Translations under genes and position numbers: made by a program
Notes under the pieces: generated by a model
The model's database searches: none
What the model was told of the DNA's origin: nothing
Seen by the model: the letters and a program-made list of their open reading frames with translations, nothing else
Source: Closterium sp. Naga37s-1
Lineage: Eukaryota; Streptophyta; Zygnematophyceae; Desmidiales; Closteriaceae
Assembly: GCA_947471745.1 (NCBI GenBank)
Contig: CANJKZ010000723.1
Location: 5,497,001-5,561,000 of the forward strand
Length of the DNA stretch: 64,000 bases
Direction: 5' to 3'
Shown: positions 21,814-31,942 of the stretch, in pieces
Position numbering within the stretch: position 1 is the first letter of the stretch
How the letters are laid out: every line of letters begins with the position of its first letter

Positions 21814-24800
21814 GGCACAAGCCCCAGCATAGTGCAGAAACGCTGATGATCACCAGCCTGAAGTGCCTTGGTGAATATATCAGCAGTGTTGGCCCAAGTG
21901 GCCACGTAACGCAGACGAAGCTGACTACGCTGCTGCAACTCTCGAGCTAGGAAGTAACGCAGAGCGATGTGCTTCGTTCTGTGCTCTAGTCTGTGCTCCT
22001 CACACAAGGCAATGGTAGCCTTGTTGTCGACGTACAGCACTGGAGGGGAACGAGGCCGCTCTCCCAAGTCGGTCAGCAGGTAGGTGAGCCAACGTAACTC
22101 CTGTGCAGCCATGGCTGTGGTGTAGATCTCAGCCTCACAACTGGAGCTGAGAACTGAACCAGAGCCAAGGCTGAAGGTGTGACCCTGTGACGACCGCTGA
22201 GTAGCCTGCTCGTCAACCCAAGAGGCGTCTGAGTGCCCAGTGAGGACAACTGGGCTCTTCCCTCCAAGCACTAGCCCCATGCCTGATGTGCTGCACAAGT
22301 AGCGCACTACCCTCTTAGCGGCAGCCATGTGCTCAGGCTGGTGCCGACCAGGAGCCACGTATCGAGCCAGCAGACCAAGAGGGTACGCGAGGTCAGGACG
22401 AGTGCAAGTCATCAGGTACATGAGGCAGCCAACTAGCTCTGGGTAAGGACCACTCGGCTCTACGGACTCGTCCGAAGGTGGAGCTGAGAGCGATTGACTT
22501 GTAGCCAGAGGAGTAGCCTGTGCCGAGGACCAGGTGAAGCCGAAGCGCTGAAGGACCTGCTGCACCATGTGTGACTGAGTCAGTGTGATGGTGCGGCGTG
22601 CTCTGTCCCGGGTGATCTGCAAGCCAAGGTAGCTGTGCAGTTCACCCAGGTCTGTGCACGTGTGTCTCTTCTGTAGCTCCGACTTCACGTGGGCGAGAGC
22701 CTCAGTGTCAGCAGTGGCAAAGACCAAGTCGTCGACGTACACGAGGATGTAGAACGGAGGCAGCGAGGTGTCAGTGCGCAGAAACAGCGACGGGTCAGCA
22801 GTAGAAGGCGCGAACCCAAAAGCCGCAAGTGTAGTCCTCAGTGTGTCGTGCCACTCACGTGGCGCCTGGCGGAGACCGTACACCGGCCGCCGGAGGCTCC
22901 ACTGGGTACCAGGAGGGAACGACCCAGTGAAGCCAGGAGGGCGGCGCAACCAGATCTCCTCGTGCAAGCTGCCCTGCAAGAAAGCTGTGCTGAAGTCAAG
23001 AGAGTGAAGCTCGTAGTCATGCTGAGCGGCAACGTGTAGCAGCACCCGAAGAGTGGTCATCTTCGGGGTGGGAGAGAAGGTCTGGAAGAAGTCTACTCCC
23101 TCTCGCTGACTGTAGCCTCGAGCAACGTACCGAGCCTTGAAGACAGGCGGAGAACCTGGCGGCCGCTTCACCCTGAAAATCCACATGCCACTGACGATGT
23201 TCGCCCCAGGAGGGGGAACCTCGTTGACGTAAGTGCCAGTGGACTTCCGGGATGCCATCTCTGCGTCCATAGCTGACTGCCACTGAGAGGAGTACTCACC
23301 CGCGATCGCCTCAGCGTAAGAGCGCGGGGTCGGGATGTCTGGAGCATCCGGGTCTCCCTCAGGGGCAAGTAGCATGGCCACAAGATGAGGTACAGCAGCA
23401 GCAAAGCACTCAAACTCCTCCTGCCTGTCCTCAAGGACGTCCGTGCCAAGAGCACACTCACCCCCGACGGACGGAGGACAGACAGACTCAGACTCAGACT
23501 CAGCAACAAGACTGGCAGCGTAGTCTAGACGACAGTGAGCAGCAAAGTCGACAAGCTCAGCAACTAAGGCAGACGCAGCAGCTGACTCAAAGGAAGGGTC
23601 AGTGACAGCAGTGGCCAGGAGACGCGTGACAGTAGGACTAGCAGCACGAAGACTGTCAGACTCCGGGTCAGCAAGGGCAGGAAGGGAGGACTCAAGAGGA
23701 GAAGGAAGAGGGACACGCTGTGGAGCAGTGGAAGGATGAAGCGTCATCTGGTGAGTGCCTGGGACAGCAGGAGGACGCTGACGCGGGACACGACGACCAG
23801 TGCGAGCAGCACGAACAGGTGACGCAGAACGAGACTCAGGCGACACAGAACGAGACTCAGGCCCACGACGCTTGTAAGACCTCCTGTCGGACCAGTGTAG
23901 GGAGAAGGACCAGGGAGTGGCGAGGCAGGCGGTAACTGTGACTTGCGACTGCACAGGCGGAGGACACTCTAAGGAGGGAGCAGGACAAGGAGGAGGTGGC
24001 TGACCAAGAACCTGCTGAAGGAGGGGAACAAAGTACGGCTGCGGCCGAGTAGTGCCCCCAGAACCAGCAGAGACAGCACCAGAACCTCCAGCACCAGCTC
24101 CAGCTCCTGCAGCACCACCAGCAGCACCAGCAGCGCCAACTCCAGTACCCCCAGCAGCACCTCCAGCTCCAGCCCCTGGAGCACCTTTAGTAGCACCCCC
24201 AGTACCAGTAGCTCCAGCACCTCCTGCGCCAACACCAGGGTCAGCGACGACACCAACTCCAGTAGGCCCAGCGGCCTCAGCTCCAGCAGCACCTCCAGCG
24301 CCCACAGCACCACGGCGGCGGCGACAGTACCGAGAGTACCACTCACGCAGCTGCTGGGAAGAGAGAACGCCCCCAGGCGCAGCACCCCCAGGCTCAGGAC
24401 CTCCAGGCTCAGTACCCCCAGGCTCAGCACCAGCAGTCTCCACACCCCCAGTCTCAGCACCCCCAGGCGCAGCACCCCTAGTCTCCACAGCCACAGGCTC
24501 AGCACCCCCAGTCTCAGCACCCCCAGACCCAGCACCACCAGGCTCAGCACGCTCAGTACCTTGCGCAGGACCAGAGTCAACAGCTACACCGACAGGCTCG
24601 ACCGGGTCTACCTGGGAAACACCTGAGGGAGCAGGACCCTGGGGAGGCGGGGGGTCTACCAAAGCAGCACCTGGCGTGAGGAATAGCGGCGGTGGGGGGA
24701 GCGGGGCAATGCGGTAGGGGAAGAGACGGTAGAAGGGGACCGACTCGTCAAACGTGACGTCCCGAGAGGCGAAGACACGGCGCGAGGTGGGGTGGTAAAA

Positions 24801-27605
24801 CTGCCAGCCAGGCGCGTCAGGGACAAAGCCAAGGAAGACACAGGGAACAGCGCGGGCGGAGAGCTTGTCCGCGGACGTATCGCGGACAAAGGCACGAGAT
24901 CCCCAGACCCGGATCACAGACGCATCGCCAGCCTCTCCCGTCCAACGTAGTGTCGGCGAGGTCTCCGGAACGGAGACACGGGGCCAGAGGTTGAGGTGAT
25001 GCGCTGCGTAGCGGACCGCAAACGGCCACAGAAAATGGGGGACAACCGCATGGACCAAGGAGGTACGAGCGACCTCCATGACCAAGCCAATGCGGCGCTC
25101 AGCAACCCCATTCTGCTGAGGAGAGGCCGGAAGCGTGAACATCTGGCGAATGCCCTCCCCATGACAGAAGGTCTCCAATAGACCGGAGGAAAACTCACCA
25201 CCTCTGTCAGAGTGCAGTCGCAGGACGGGAAGGTCACTGCGAAAGCGCTTCCCCAGCTGGAGATGGGTAGCGCGGATCCAAGGGATCAAAACAGCAGGGA
25301 CCTCTCCCTTGGTGCGCAAGGGGAAGACCGTGGTGTAACGCGTGTAGTCGTCAATGACCAGCAGGAAGTAGCGCTCTCCGCCCTGTCCACGGACGCGGGC
25401 TGGGCCCCACACGTCCATGTGAAGGGTCTGCAGAGGGGCCTCCGTCGGGGGAAACTCAGAGGAGTGAGGGGTGGCACGCTGCCGTCCCTCGACACAGGGA
25501 AGGCAGGGAGGGGCAGGGGATGGTGGCAAGGGAGGCAGTGACCTGGGGAGACCAGAGACAAGGTAACGGGAGTGCATGCCACGAAGGCGCTGCATCGAAG
25601 GGTGCCCAAGGCGGTGGTGCCAGAGGACCGTCTGGTGCGACAGAGTGCGACACGAGCAGGGGGCGGACAACTGACCTGACGCAGACGCCAACGCCGCTAC
25701 CTGAGGGGACTCAGTGGTCAGTGTGTACAAGTCCGACCCCGGCTGCCTAGTGAAGGTAGCCAGGTGACGACCCGTCTGGGCACACGTGCAGTGTGTCATA
25801 CGCTCGTAGGCAGGGGTGAACTGGTGAACACCCGCGTCCTGGAGCGCAGAACCCGCCACCAAGTTCGTAGAGAACGAGGGGAGGTAAAGGCCCGACAGTG
25901 TGCCAGACGGGACAGCAGGACAAGGGAGGGCAGTGGTGGAGGTCGCAAGGACCGGACCCCCTGAGGGGTCAGCCAGGGAGACAGCAACCGGCCTAGGGAG
26001 CTGCTCGAGGGCAGTGCGGTCGCGAAAGAAACAGCGAGAAGCACCTGAGTCCAGTGTGAAGGTGTGCAGTGCTTTAGTAGACTCAGTACCTGAAGGCGCA
26101 GACTCACAAGCAACTGAAGCAGCAGACACACCTGCACCTTGAGCAGCAGCCTCACCAGGACCTGGGGCAGCAGACGCACTAGCACCTAGAGCGGCAACCT
26201 CACTGGTCGCAATGCCTGGGTCTGGTGGCACACACAAGTAACAGTCACCCTCAACATTAATAGTCAATGCATACATGGCTCCTAGGATAACATCAAAGTC
26301 AAGTGCAAAGACATCAATGTTCTTTTTAAGCAGCTCAGCCCAGCGGGGCAGCTCAGAGGCCTCAGGGAACTGTGCACGCCAGGCGTCGTCGAGACGGAAG
26401 AAGCAGCGCTGCGGCGTGTGGAACCTCCCACACGTCTGACCAGCGCGGTCACCTGTGCGGATGACATACGTGCAGGTACCCCCTCCCCCAGACCCCCCAT
26501 GCTGAGAGTACCACTCACGAAGCTGCTGGGACGACGGGGTCTCTCCGAGACGCTGCTGCTGGCGCTGGACACCACCCGAACCTCCACGCTGCGCTGGTCC
26601 ACCCCAACCACCACCCGTGCCACTGCCACCACGCCCACCGCCGCCACCACCACCGCCTCCACCCCGGCCTCCTCCACCACCACTACCGCCACCACCCCCG
26701 CCGCTGCCATCGACCCCCCCAGCCCCGCCACCACCCCCACCACCGCCACCACCCCCACCACCCCCACCGCCCCCACCTCCACCCCCACCTCCCCCGCTGG
26801 CACCACCACCACCCTTGCCCCCCTTGCCCTTGCCGCCCTTGCGCCTCCAGCTAGGAGCAGACGCAGCCCCGACTTCCTCAGCACCAAGGAAGTCGACAGC
26901 GGCAGTAGAGGCAACCGAGGGGAGAAGGGGGGGAGGGGAACACCCGTCAAAGAGGGGCGTGCGGGGGTCGCCACGAGAGGCACCTACAGCAACTATGCTA
27001 GACTCAGCTGCAAGCAGATGCTTCTCGAGGAGGTCAATGGTGAGCTCGGTGGGGCAGAGGGCGAGAAAGTGGTCCCTGACTGCGCGAAGGGAGTCAGGGA
27101 GGCGGGCGACTAGGTGGTAGAGAACGAGGTACATCGGGGGGGGGTTCTTGGCGAGGAACTCAGCAGGAAGGGCGGCGCGGAAGCGAGTGTCACTGGTGCG
27201 GAGGTGGGTAATGAGGTCAGCGACTGTGGGAAAGGCGGCGAGATCGGAGAAAAGATAGGGCAGCGAGAGACGGCCTATCGTAGCAGAGGCAGGCGAGGAG
27301 TAGCGAGCGACGACTGCATTGTACAGTGCCTTAGCAGTCTTGTGCTGGCCGAAGTGTGCGCGCTCATCTAACGGCAGGCGGGTGCGAATGGCTAGGCGAG
27401 CGTGGGCGTCACGAGTCTGCCACTGGGAGCGGGCTGTACTGTCAGCAGTGTCAGCAGGTGCTAGAGCGGTTCCGGACGCGTGGTCATACAGCGAGACATC
27501 ATCCTTAGCAGTGATCTGGAGGAAGAGGTGGAGATCGTCGAGCCAAGCATCAAACTGGAGCGGACAGCCCTCAGCATCGAATGAGAGAACAGTAGGTGTA
27601 GCCAT
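21814..27605 (-). pseudogene. gag-pol: E2 gag-pol, intact until disrupted by E3
   Basis: The ATG at 27,605 (MATPTVLSFDAEGCP) opens an uninterrupted frame with Gag, a poly-Gly stretch (about 26,620-26,850), the family's Cys/His cluster, protease LDSGAS near 26,041-26,055, integrase (MDVWGP near 25,410; HSDRGGEF near 25,200; NGVAERR near 25,105), a Gly/Ala/Glu-rich linker (24,050-24,560), reverse transcriptase with YVDD at 22,728-22,739, and RNase H (HSDASWVDEQ near 22,230). The frame is open to 21,814; after removing E3 and one GGCAC it continues in phase at 14,954 and stops at TAG 14,933-14,935, total 1,937 codons. The only lesion visible is the E3 insertion, which replaces the last few residues with LTR-encoded ones. 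Confidence 0.93.
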
Positions 27606-28343
27606 AGTGGCAGCAGCAGCAGTAGTAGTAAGAGCAGTAGCAGTAGTGGCTGTAGTGAAACGAACAGCTGGAACAGTAGGAACAGGAACAGCAGGTGCTG
27701 TAGGTGGGGCGGCGCGGTTCGGTCAGGGCGGCGCGGCTCGGGGGGCGCGGCTCGGGCGGCGCGGCTCGGGTACGTAGGGCAGCACGGCGGCGGGCCTAGC
27801 ACGGTGGGCGGCGGCGCCTAAGCTGCAGCTGCGCACAGGCCGCGGCTGGGTTCGTGCTGCAGCGAAACGCGAGCTGCAGCAGCCTACTCACGATCGTAAC
27901 TGTGGGCGGGCGGCGGTGGGTCGTGCGCCGTCCTAGGGGCGAGTGGTCGGGCTCGGGCTGCAGTCGCGCGCGGGCGGCGGCCTACGAAAGCAGGGGCGGC
28001 GACCTACGGGCGGGCGACGCGACTGCCTACAGGCGGGGCTGCGTCGCGCTGGAAAGCCAGCCGGGTGGGTCGACGGGCGGCTAGCGGCCTGCTCGTTGGT
28101 GGTGCTAGCCGTGCGGGCGGCCTACGGTCGTCGCGCGCGGGCTGCTAGCGGGCTGTTCGCTTTAGGAAAAAAAGGGGCCGCGCGCGGGCGGCTAGCTAGC
28201 TGCGCACGGGCAGCGTGAGAGGACGAGGCGCACGAGGGCGCGATAGTAAAGAGGCGCACGAGGGCGGTGAGAGGGCGCTCTAGGGCGCTAGTAGCGGAAG
28301 GGTAGGCCCTTAGTTCTAGATGGTCCTAGGTTCCTAACCTAGG
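27606..28343 (-). repeat. E2 GC-rich leader
   Basis: About 740 bp of GC-rich, locally repetitive sequence between primer site and gag ATG; shares blocks such as TGCGCCTCGTCCTCTC with the E3 leader. Contains CAGCAG-type short repeats near the ATG (27,606-27,700). No supported ORF. Confidence 0.8.
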
Positions 28344-28355
28344 CTTCTGATGCCA

Positions 28356-28492
28356 TGTTAGAATGAGGAGAATGGAGTTCAACTATCGAGAGAGTTTTAC
28401 AAGTAGGAAAACCCTAAGGGATTATACCCCACAGAATCTACCCCACTGCAGCCTACCAATAACTGCAACATATAACATATATATGTTTGACA
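28356..28492 (-). repeat. E2 5' LTR (137 bp)
   Basis: Same ends as 14,564-14,700. Its inner side abuts the primer site (28,344-28,355) and its outer side abuts target duplication CGCCG (28,493-28,497). Confidence 0.93.
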
Positions 28493-28497
28493 CGCCG

Positions 28498-28591
28498 TGG
28501 GAAGAAAGATCGCGTGCTCGGACCGATGAACTGGCAATGGACGCAGGACATTTTTGCCGAGTGGCGCCGCGCATCCTCGCTGCCACATTGA
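28498..28591 (+). pseudogene. Gene X C-terminal piece after E2
   Basis: Continues the frame of 14,563 after excision of E2: RGKKDRVLGPMNWQWTQDIF then AEWRRASSLPH and a TGA at 28,589-28,591. The reading stays open and rich in Trp and charged residues, consistent with the tail of the transposase-like protein, but a further intron (GGGTAAATT at about 28,610) cannot be excluded. From 28,592 to 28,880 I see no other clear coding sequence. Confidence 0.55.
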
Positions 28592-28887
28592 CCCCATCTA
28601 ATCCTTCATGGGTAAATTATTGTGTTTTTGTTGCTGAGCGTTCTTTACATGCTTATTAGTGTAACTTGTTTACTAACAAGGCCACACAGGATTCAACGTA
28701 TCTATATGCATCCATTACTTTTGTGCAGGACCGGGTGACCCACCATTGCGCAGACCATTCATGCCACCCCAAAAACAGCTACAAAGCCACCCAAACAGTT
28801 AGTACTTCAAAAGGTACAGTTTACACAATCAACTCTGAAACATAAATATGACTCCCTGAATTCCCTCAGATGCTAATTGGGTCCTCT

Positions 28888-28906
28888 CACACACACACAC
28901 ACACAG
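28888..28906. repeat. (CA)n microsatellite
   Basis: Short pure CA run just before the 12-bp minisatellite. Confidence 0.85.
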
Positions 28907-28949
28907 CCACAGCCCCACACCGCCCCACATGTGACTCACAGACAACCTG

Positions 28950-29320
28950 CCAGCCTACCCTCCATCCTACCCACCAACCTACCCACCAGCCTACCCCCCA
29001 GCCTACCCACCAACCTACCCACCAGCCTACCCACCAGCCTACCCTCCAACCTACCCTCCAGCCTACCCTCCAGTCTACCCACCAGCCTACCCTCCAGTCT
29101 ACGCTCCAGCCTACCCTCCAGTCTACCCACCAGCCTACCCTCCAGTCTACCCACCAGCCTACCCTCCAGTCTACCCACCAGCCTACCCTCCAGTACCCAC
29201 CAGCCTACCCTCCAGCCTACCCTCCAGCCTACCCTCCAGTCTACCCACCAGCCTACCCTCCAGTCTACCCACCAGCCTACCCTCCAGCCTACCCTCCAGC
29301 CTACCCTCCAGCCTACCCTG
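28950..29320 (+). repeat. 12-bp minisatellite, unit CCTACCCTCCAG
   Basis: About 30 tandem units of CCTACCC(T/A)CCA(G/A) type, with GTCTACCCACCA variants. Because the unit is a multiple of three, all frames stay open: one encodes PAYP/PVYP repeats like hydroxyproline-rich wall proteins, another PTLQ/PTHQ. No start context, flanking domain or stop pattern favours a gene, and it lies between the X gene and the minus-strand ORF. Bases 29,330-29,620 show no gene I can support. Confidence 0.85.
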
Positions 29321-29630
29321 CTCTACACTCACAATGCTCTACACGCATAGCCACCTTTTGCCACCCCAAACACATCAGCACTCACCCCCCCTTAGTGATT
29401 TGTTCATAACACCCTGGGTGCCTTACTCACACACTTGCTTTTACACATATCTTTTTGCTATCCTCTCGTGCAACTATTGCCCCCAACCTGGGTAGTCATT
29501 ATACCCCACTCGAGACCATTTACATCCTAAACCGCTCCCGAATTTTATCATGGGAAATCGATATTGCTGCACACTATCTTCATATCTCATGTGCCTCCTG
29601 TACGGGAGTAGTTTCTACTAGCCATATTCA

Positions 29631-29810
29631 TGCCTTCCGTTTTCTCCCCACTGCTGTTTGTTGGGCTTCCCGCAAAACAGGCACCACCATTATGTATCCC
29701 AGCCCGTCAAACAGCCCGGCATCAACCATCAATAGTGTTGCGTTCCTATTCACTACTCTTTGATTAGGATGTGGGCTAAACTTCACATACTCCCTAGTGG
29801 TCTGGTACAC
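29631..29810 (-). CDS. Small minus-strand ORF, possible second exon of the unknown gene upstream
   Basis: A 60-codon frame beginning MYQTTREYVKFSPHPNQRVV and containing LLMVDAGLFDGLGYIMVVPV. The composition is protein-like (mixed hydrophobic and charged), unlike the repeat-driven frames around it. It lies about 70 bp downstream of the ORF at 29,880-30,341 on the same strand, with a candidate acceptor (GTACCAG) just upstream, so it may be a further exon of the same gene. I do not recognise the family. Confidence 0.35.
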
Positions 29811-29879
29811 ACAAACATGTGGATCTTATACAACAAGTACAAATAACAGCCACGCATGTTCAGCGTCATTTGCTCAACT

Positions 29880-30341
29880 ACCCCAACGATCAATCTCAAA
29901 GTCAATGACATCCAGCACCACCCACTGACTAATGAAGTGCTCAATGTCCCCCGGATTGCAATGCTCGTAACGGCCATCACCACTTTCTGGATATAGTGAG
30001 CTGATCACGACATATATCAGCCAGGGCAATCGAACCTGTGCAAAAGGGTGGTCACCAAGCAAGCGGGAGTATGTGACATAGCAGCGGAAGCGATGATTTT
30101 TGGGCAGCAACGGTTGACCCGTGCAATTGCTTGGGGTATTGCCCCCACAATACACTCGTAAAATGTTCTCAACACTCACCCTCCCATGTTGTAACTCACT
30201 CTTAGACCTCAACACAACCCACTCTGCACCCCATTGCTCAAGCACTGTAGCCTGCTTTGGATAGTTTTTCTCAAATGCAGGCAACCTACAACACCACTCA
30301 GGGTGATGCACTTCAGGTGGTTGACCTGTGCGTCTGCGCAC
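29880..30341 (-). CDS. Unrecognised protein, about 155 codons (second gene of X?)
   Basis: The open frame contains EVHHPEWCCRLPAFEKNYPK, LEQWGAEWVVLRSKSEL, a Cys-containing segment (LRVYCGGNTPSNC) and a hydrophobic stretch (RLPWLIYVVISSLYPES), ending DFEIDRWGS. Composition looks like a globular protein, with many Trp and Tyr. No ATG opens the frame (first listed codon is GTG at 30,341), and an in-frame stop lies just upstream, so this is an internal exon or a frame with a lost start. A neighbouring frame up to 30,595 (QAWHDVCADAQVNHLKC) may be its 5' continuation after a frameshift. It sits inside the right end of X, opposite in strand to the transposase-like gene. No function is assigned. 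Confidence 0.4.
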
Positions 30342-30611
30342 ACGTCATGCCATGCCTGGCAGAGGGTGTGGGAAACAAAGGGGTGGCCATCAGACGGGGG
30401 TGAGATGGAGACAAAATGGAGTGGGCCAGGACACTGAAGAGCCCATACTGGATTTGGCACTATTAGAGGTGGGAGTACATTGGGGAGAAGGGCGGATGAG
30501 GTGGCAGTGGGAGAGAGTAAGGTGTCGACACTGGTGTAGGGTGGGGAGCAAGGGGGACTGATGTGTGGAGCATGGGGGATTGAAGTGGGGAGCATGGGGG
30601 ATTGAGGTGGG

Positions 30612-30660
30612 CAGCAGTGAGTGAATCACTAAGGCACCAGAGAGTGAATCGCTACGTCAG
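30612..30660 (-). repeat. Inverted copies of the left minisatellite unit (right end of X)
   Basis: Reverse complement reads TGACGTAGCGATTCACTCTC then TGGTGCCTTAGTGATTCACTCACTGCTGCC in consecutive order, matching the 22-23 bp units of the left array (for example GCCTCGGTGATTCACTCACT near 1,020). Two copies here against about 140 on the left. Confidence 0.65.
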
Positions 30661-30835
30661 CAGTAGGGAATAAACTGAGAAGCCAGGCGTGTGCGAAGTA
30701 GGGTAGGCCAACAAATAGTGAAACAGGATGCCACAAACCCAAAACTAATAAGGATGTAGTCGGAGAAGCAAGAATGCTGCAGTGAGCATAACAAGGTGGC
30801 AGACCTTATGTTAGTAGACTGCAGCAGTGAGGGCA

Positions 30836-31077
30836 ATAGATGGCAGGAGTGAGAGCAATAGATCACAGGAGTGAGAGCAGTAGATGGCAGGAGTGAGAGC
30901 AGTAGATGGCAGGAGTGAGAGCAGTGAATGGCAGGAGTGAGAGCAGTAGATGGCAGGAGTGAGAGCAGTAGATGCCAGGAGTGAGAGCAGTAGATGGCAG
31001 GAGTGAGAGTTGTAGATGACAGGAGTGAGAGCAGTAGATGGCAGGAGTGAGAGCAGTAGATGGCAGGAGTGAGAGGT
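30836..31077 (-). repeat. Minisatellite, about 22 bp unit, right outer end of X
   Basis: About 11 units of GAGTGAGAGCAGTAGATGGC followed by AG (plus strand). The reverse complement, CCATCTACTGCTCTCACTCC, matches the left flank at about 951-985 (GCCATCTACTGCTCCCACTG), where it is present once or twice. The array ends where copia E4 is inserted (target duplication GTACC at 31,078-31,082). Between 30,661 and 30,835 I see no gene. Confidence 0.85.
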
Positions 31078-31082
31078 GTACC

Positions 31083-31901
31083 TGTTATAGTCACAATAGG
31101 CTTGAATGTGCCTAAAACGAAAGATAGAGAGCACAGACGGATTTCTGCACAGCGGCTTCAAACGTTGATAGCGTTCTGCTCACAGCTGCAAATGACTTGA
31201 TTCAAATTGGATCTGGAGCGTCTTCACGTCGTCTACAATTAGCAATTTAGATTGCACGATTTGATAAAGAATTGACGACACAGCGTCGGTTTGAACGAAC
31301 GGTACTATGGCAGCCACTATAGTCTTAGAACACAAGATAGGAAGAGTTACGAGTTGGGAATGACTCCCAGCTCCTACAAACCCCAAGAGCCGAGGTACAG
31401 TGATGTGGAACAGTGCCACACTGTCCCCAACCACGAAGGGTCTCGAAACTACCCTTCACTAGGGCCTACACCAAGTGAAATGTTACACTACACAAAGTAA
31501 TGTAACTATCTTCAATATCTTGAGGTGTACCCTTTTGGCAAGCTTCGAAATCACTTGAGGCTTGACACCAAGGCTCGGGCTCTTCATCACAAACTCATCC
31601 TTGAGTTCTTGATGGGTCTGCTGCACACACCTGCGACACGCCGAACGTTCGACACAGGACAAAATAGAAACCGCGCACGACAAAATAGAAACCGCGCGCG
31701 AGACACAAACGACCGCGTAACACGCGTCTAGCGATAACTCGCTATTGACTCCACACACACACTCGACATCATGACTCAACATTCACACACAATTATAAGC
31801 ATGAAATATATATTATCCCATGCCCTCATACCATTCCATACACACACACATTCACGCACACGGACAACAAGCCGAGTGCAAACCGTAGGGTTGCACCAAC
31901 A
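31083..31901 (-). repeat. E4 3' LTR (819 bp)
   Basis: TGTTATAGTCACAATAGG ... GGGTTGCACCAACA; reads as identical to 36,747-37,565. Contains an internal 12-bp direct duplication (GACAAAATAGAAACCGCG twice near 31,665-31,700). Confidence 0.95.
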
Positions 31902-31942
31902 AACTCCCCCTCGGATTGTTGGCCTTAGGATATGTTGCTCTC

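Larger units (their letters stand above)
14564..28492 (-). mobile_element. E2: family II copia, outer element of a nest
   Basis: Minus-strand element of about 7.07 kb once E3 is removed. 5' LTR 28,356-28,492, primer site 28,344-28,355 (TGGCATCAGAAG), GC-rich leader 27,606-28,343, gag-pol 27,605 to 21,814 continuing at 14,954 to 14,933, 3' UTR 14,932-14,713, polypurine tract 14,701-14,712, 3' LTR 14,564-14,700. The target duplication CGCCG is exact at 14,559-14,563 and 28,493-28,497. The two 137-bp LTRs differ at 4 positions (about 3%). E3 lies inside it, 21 bp before the stop codon. Confidence 0.95.
941..31077. mobile_element. X: large DNA-transposon-like unit with repeat-array ends, interrupted by three copia insertions
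   Basis: Both ends carry the same two minisatellite motifs in inverted orientation and in the same outside-to-inside order. The outer motif is CCATCTACTGCTCtCACTcC (left about 951-985; right, reverse complement, 30,836-31,077). The inner motif is GTGATTCACTCACTGCTGCC (left array about 990-4,310; right, reverse complement, about 30,612-30,660). Between them lie a plus-strand DDE transposase-like gene and a minus-strand ORF. Subtracting E1 and E2/E3 with one TSD each leaves about 9.8 kb. E4 sits at the right edge of the outer array. Interpretation as one mobile unit is inference: exact termini and a target-site duplication for X were not found, and low-complexity repeats can mimic inverted repeats. 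Confidence 0.45.

Noticed and set aside
28870..29409. Hydroxyproline-rich wall glycoprotein gene
   Set aside because: A 12-bp repeat keeps all three frames open; there is no signal peptide and no non-repetitive domain, and the ORF start is an arbitrary ATG.
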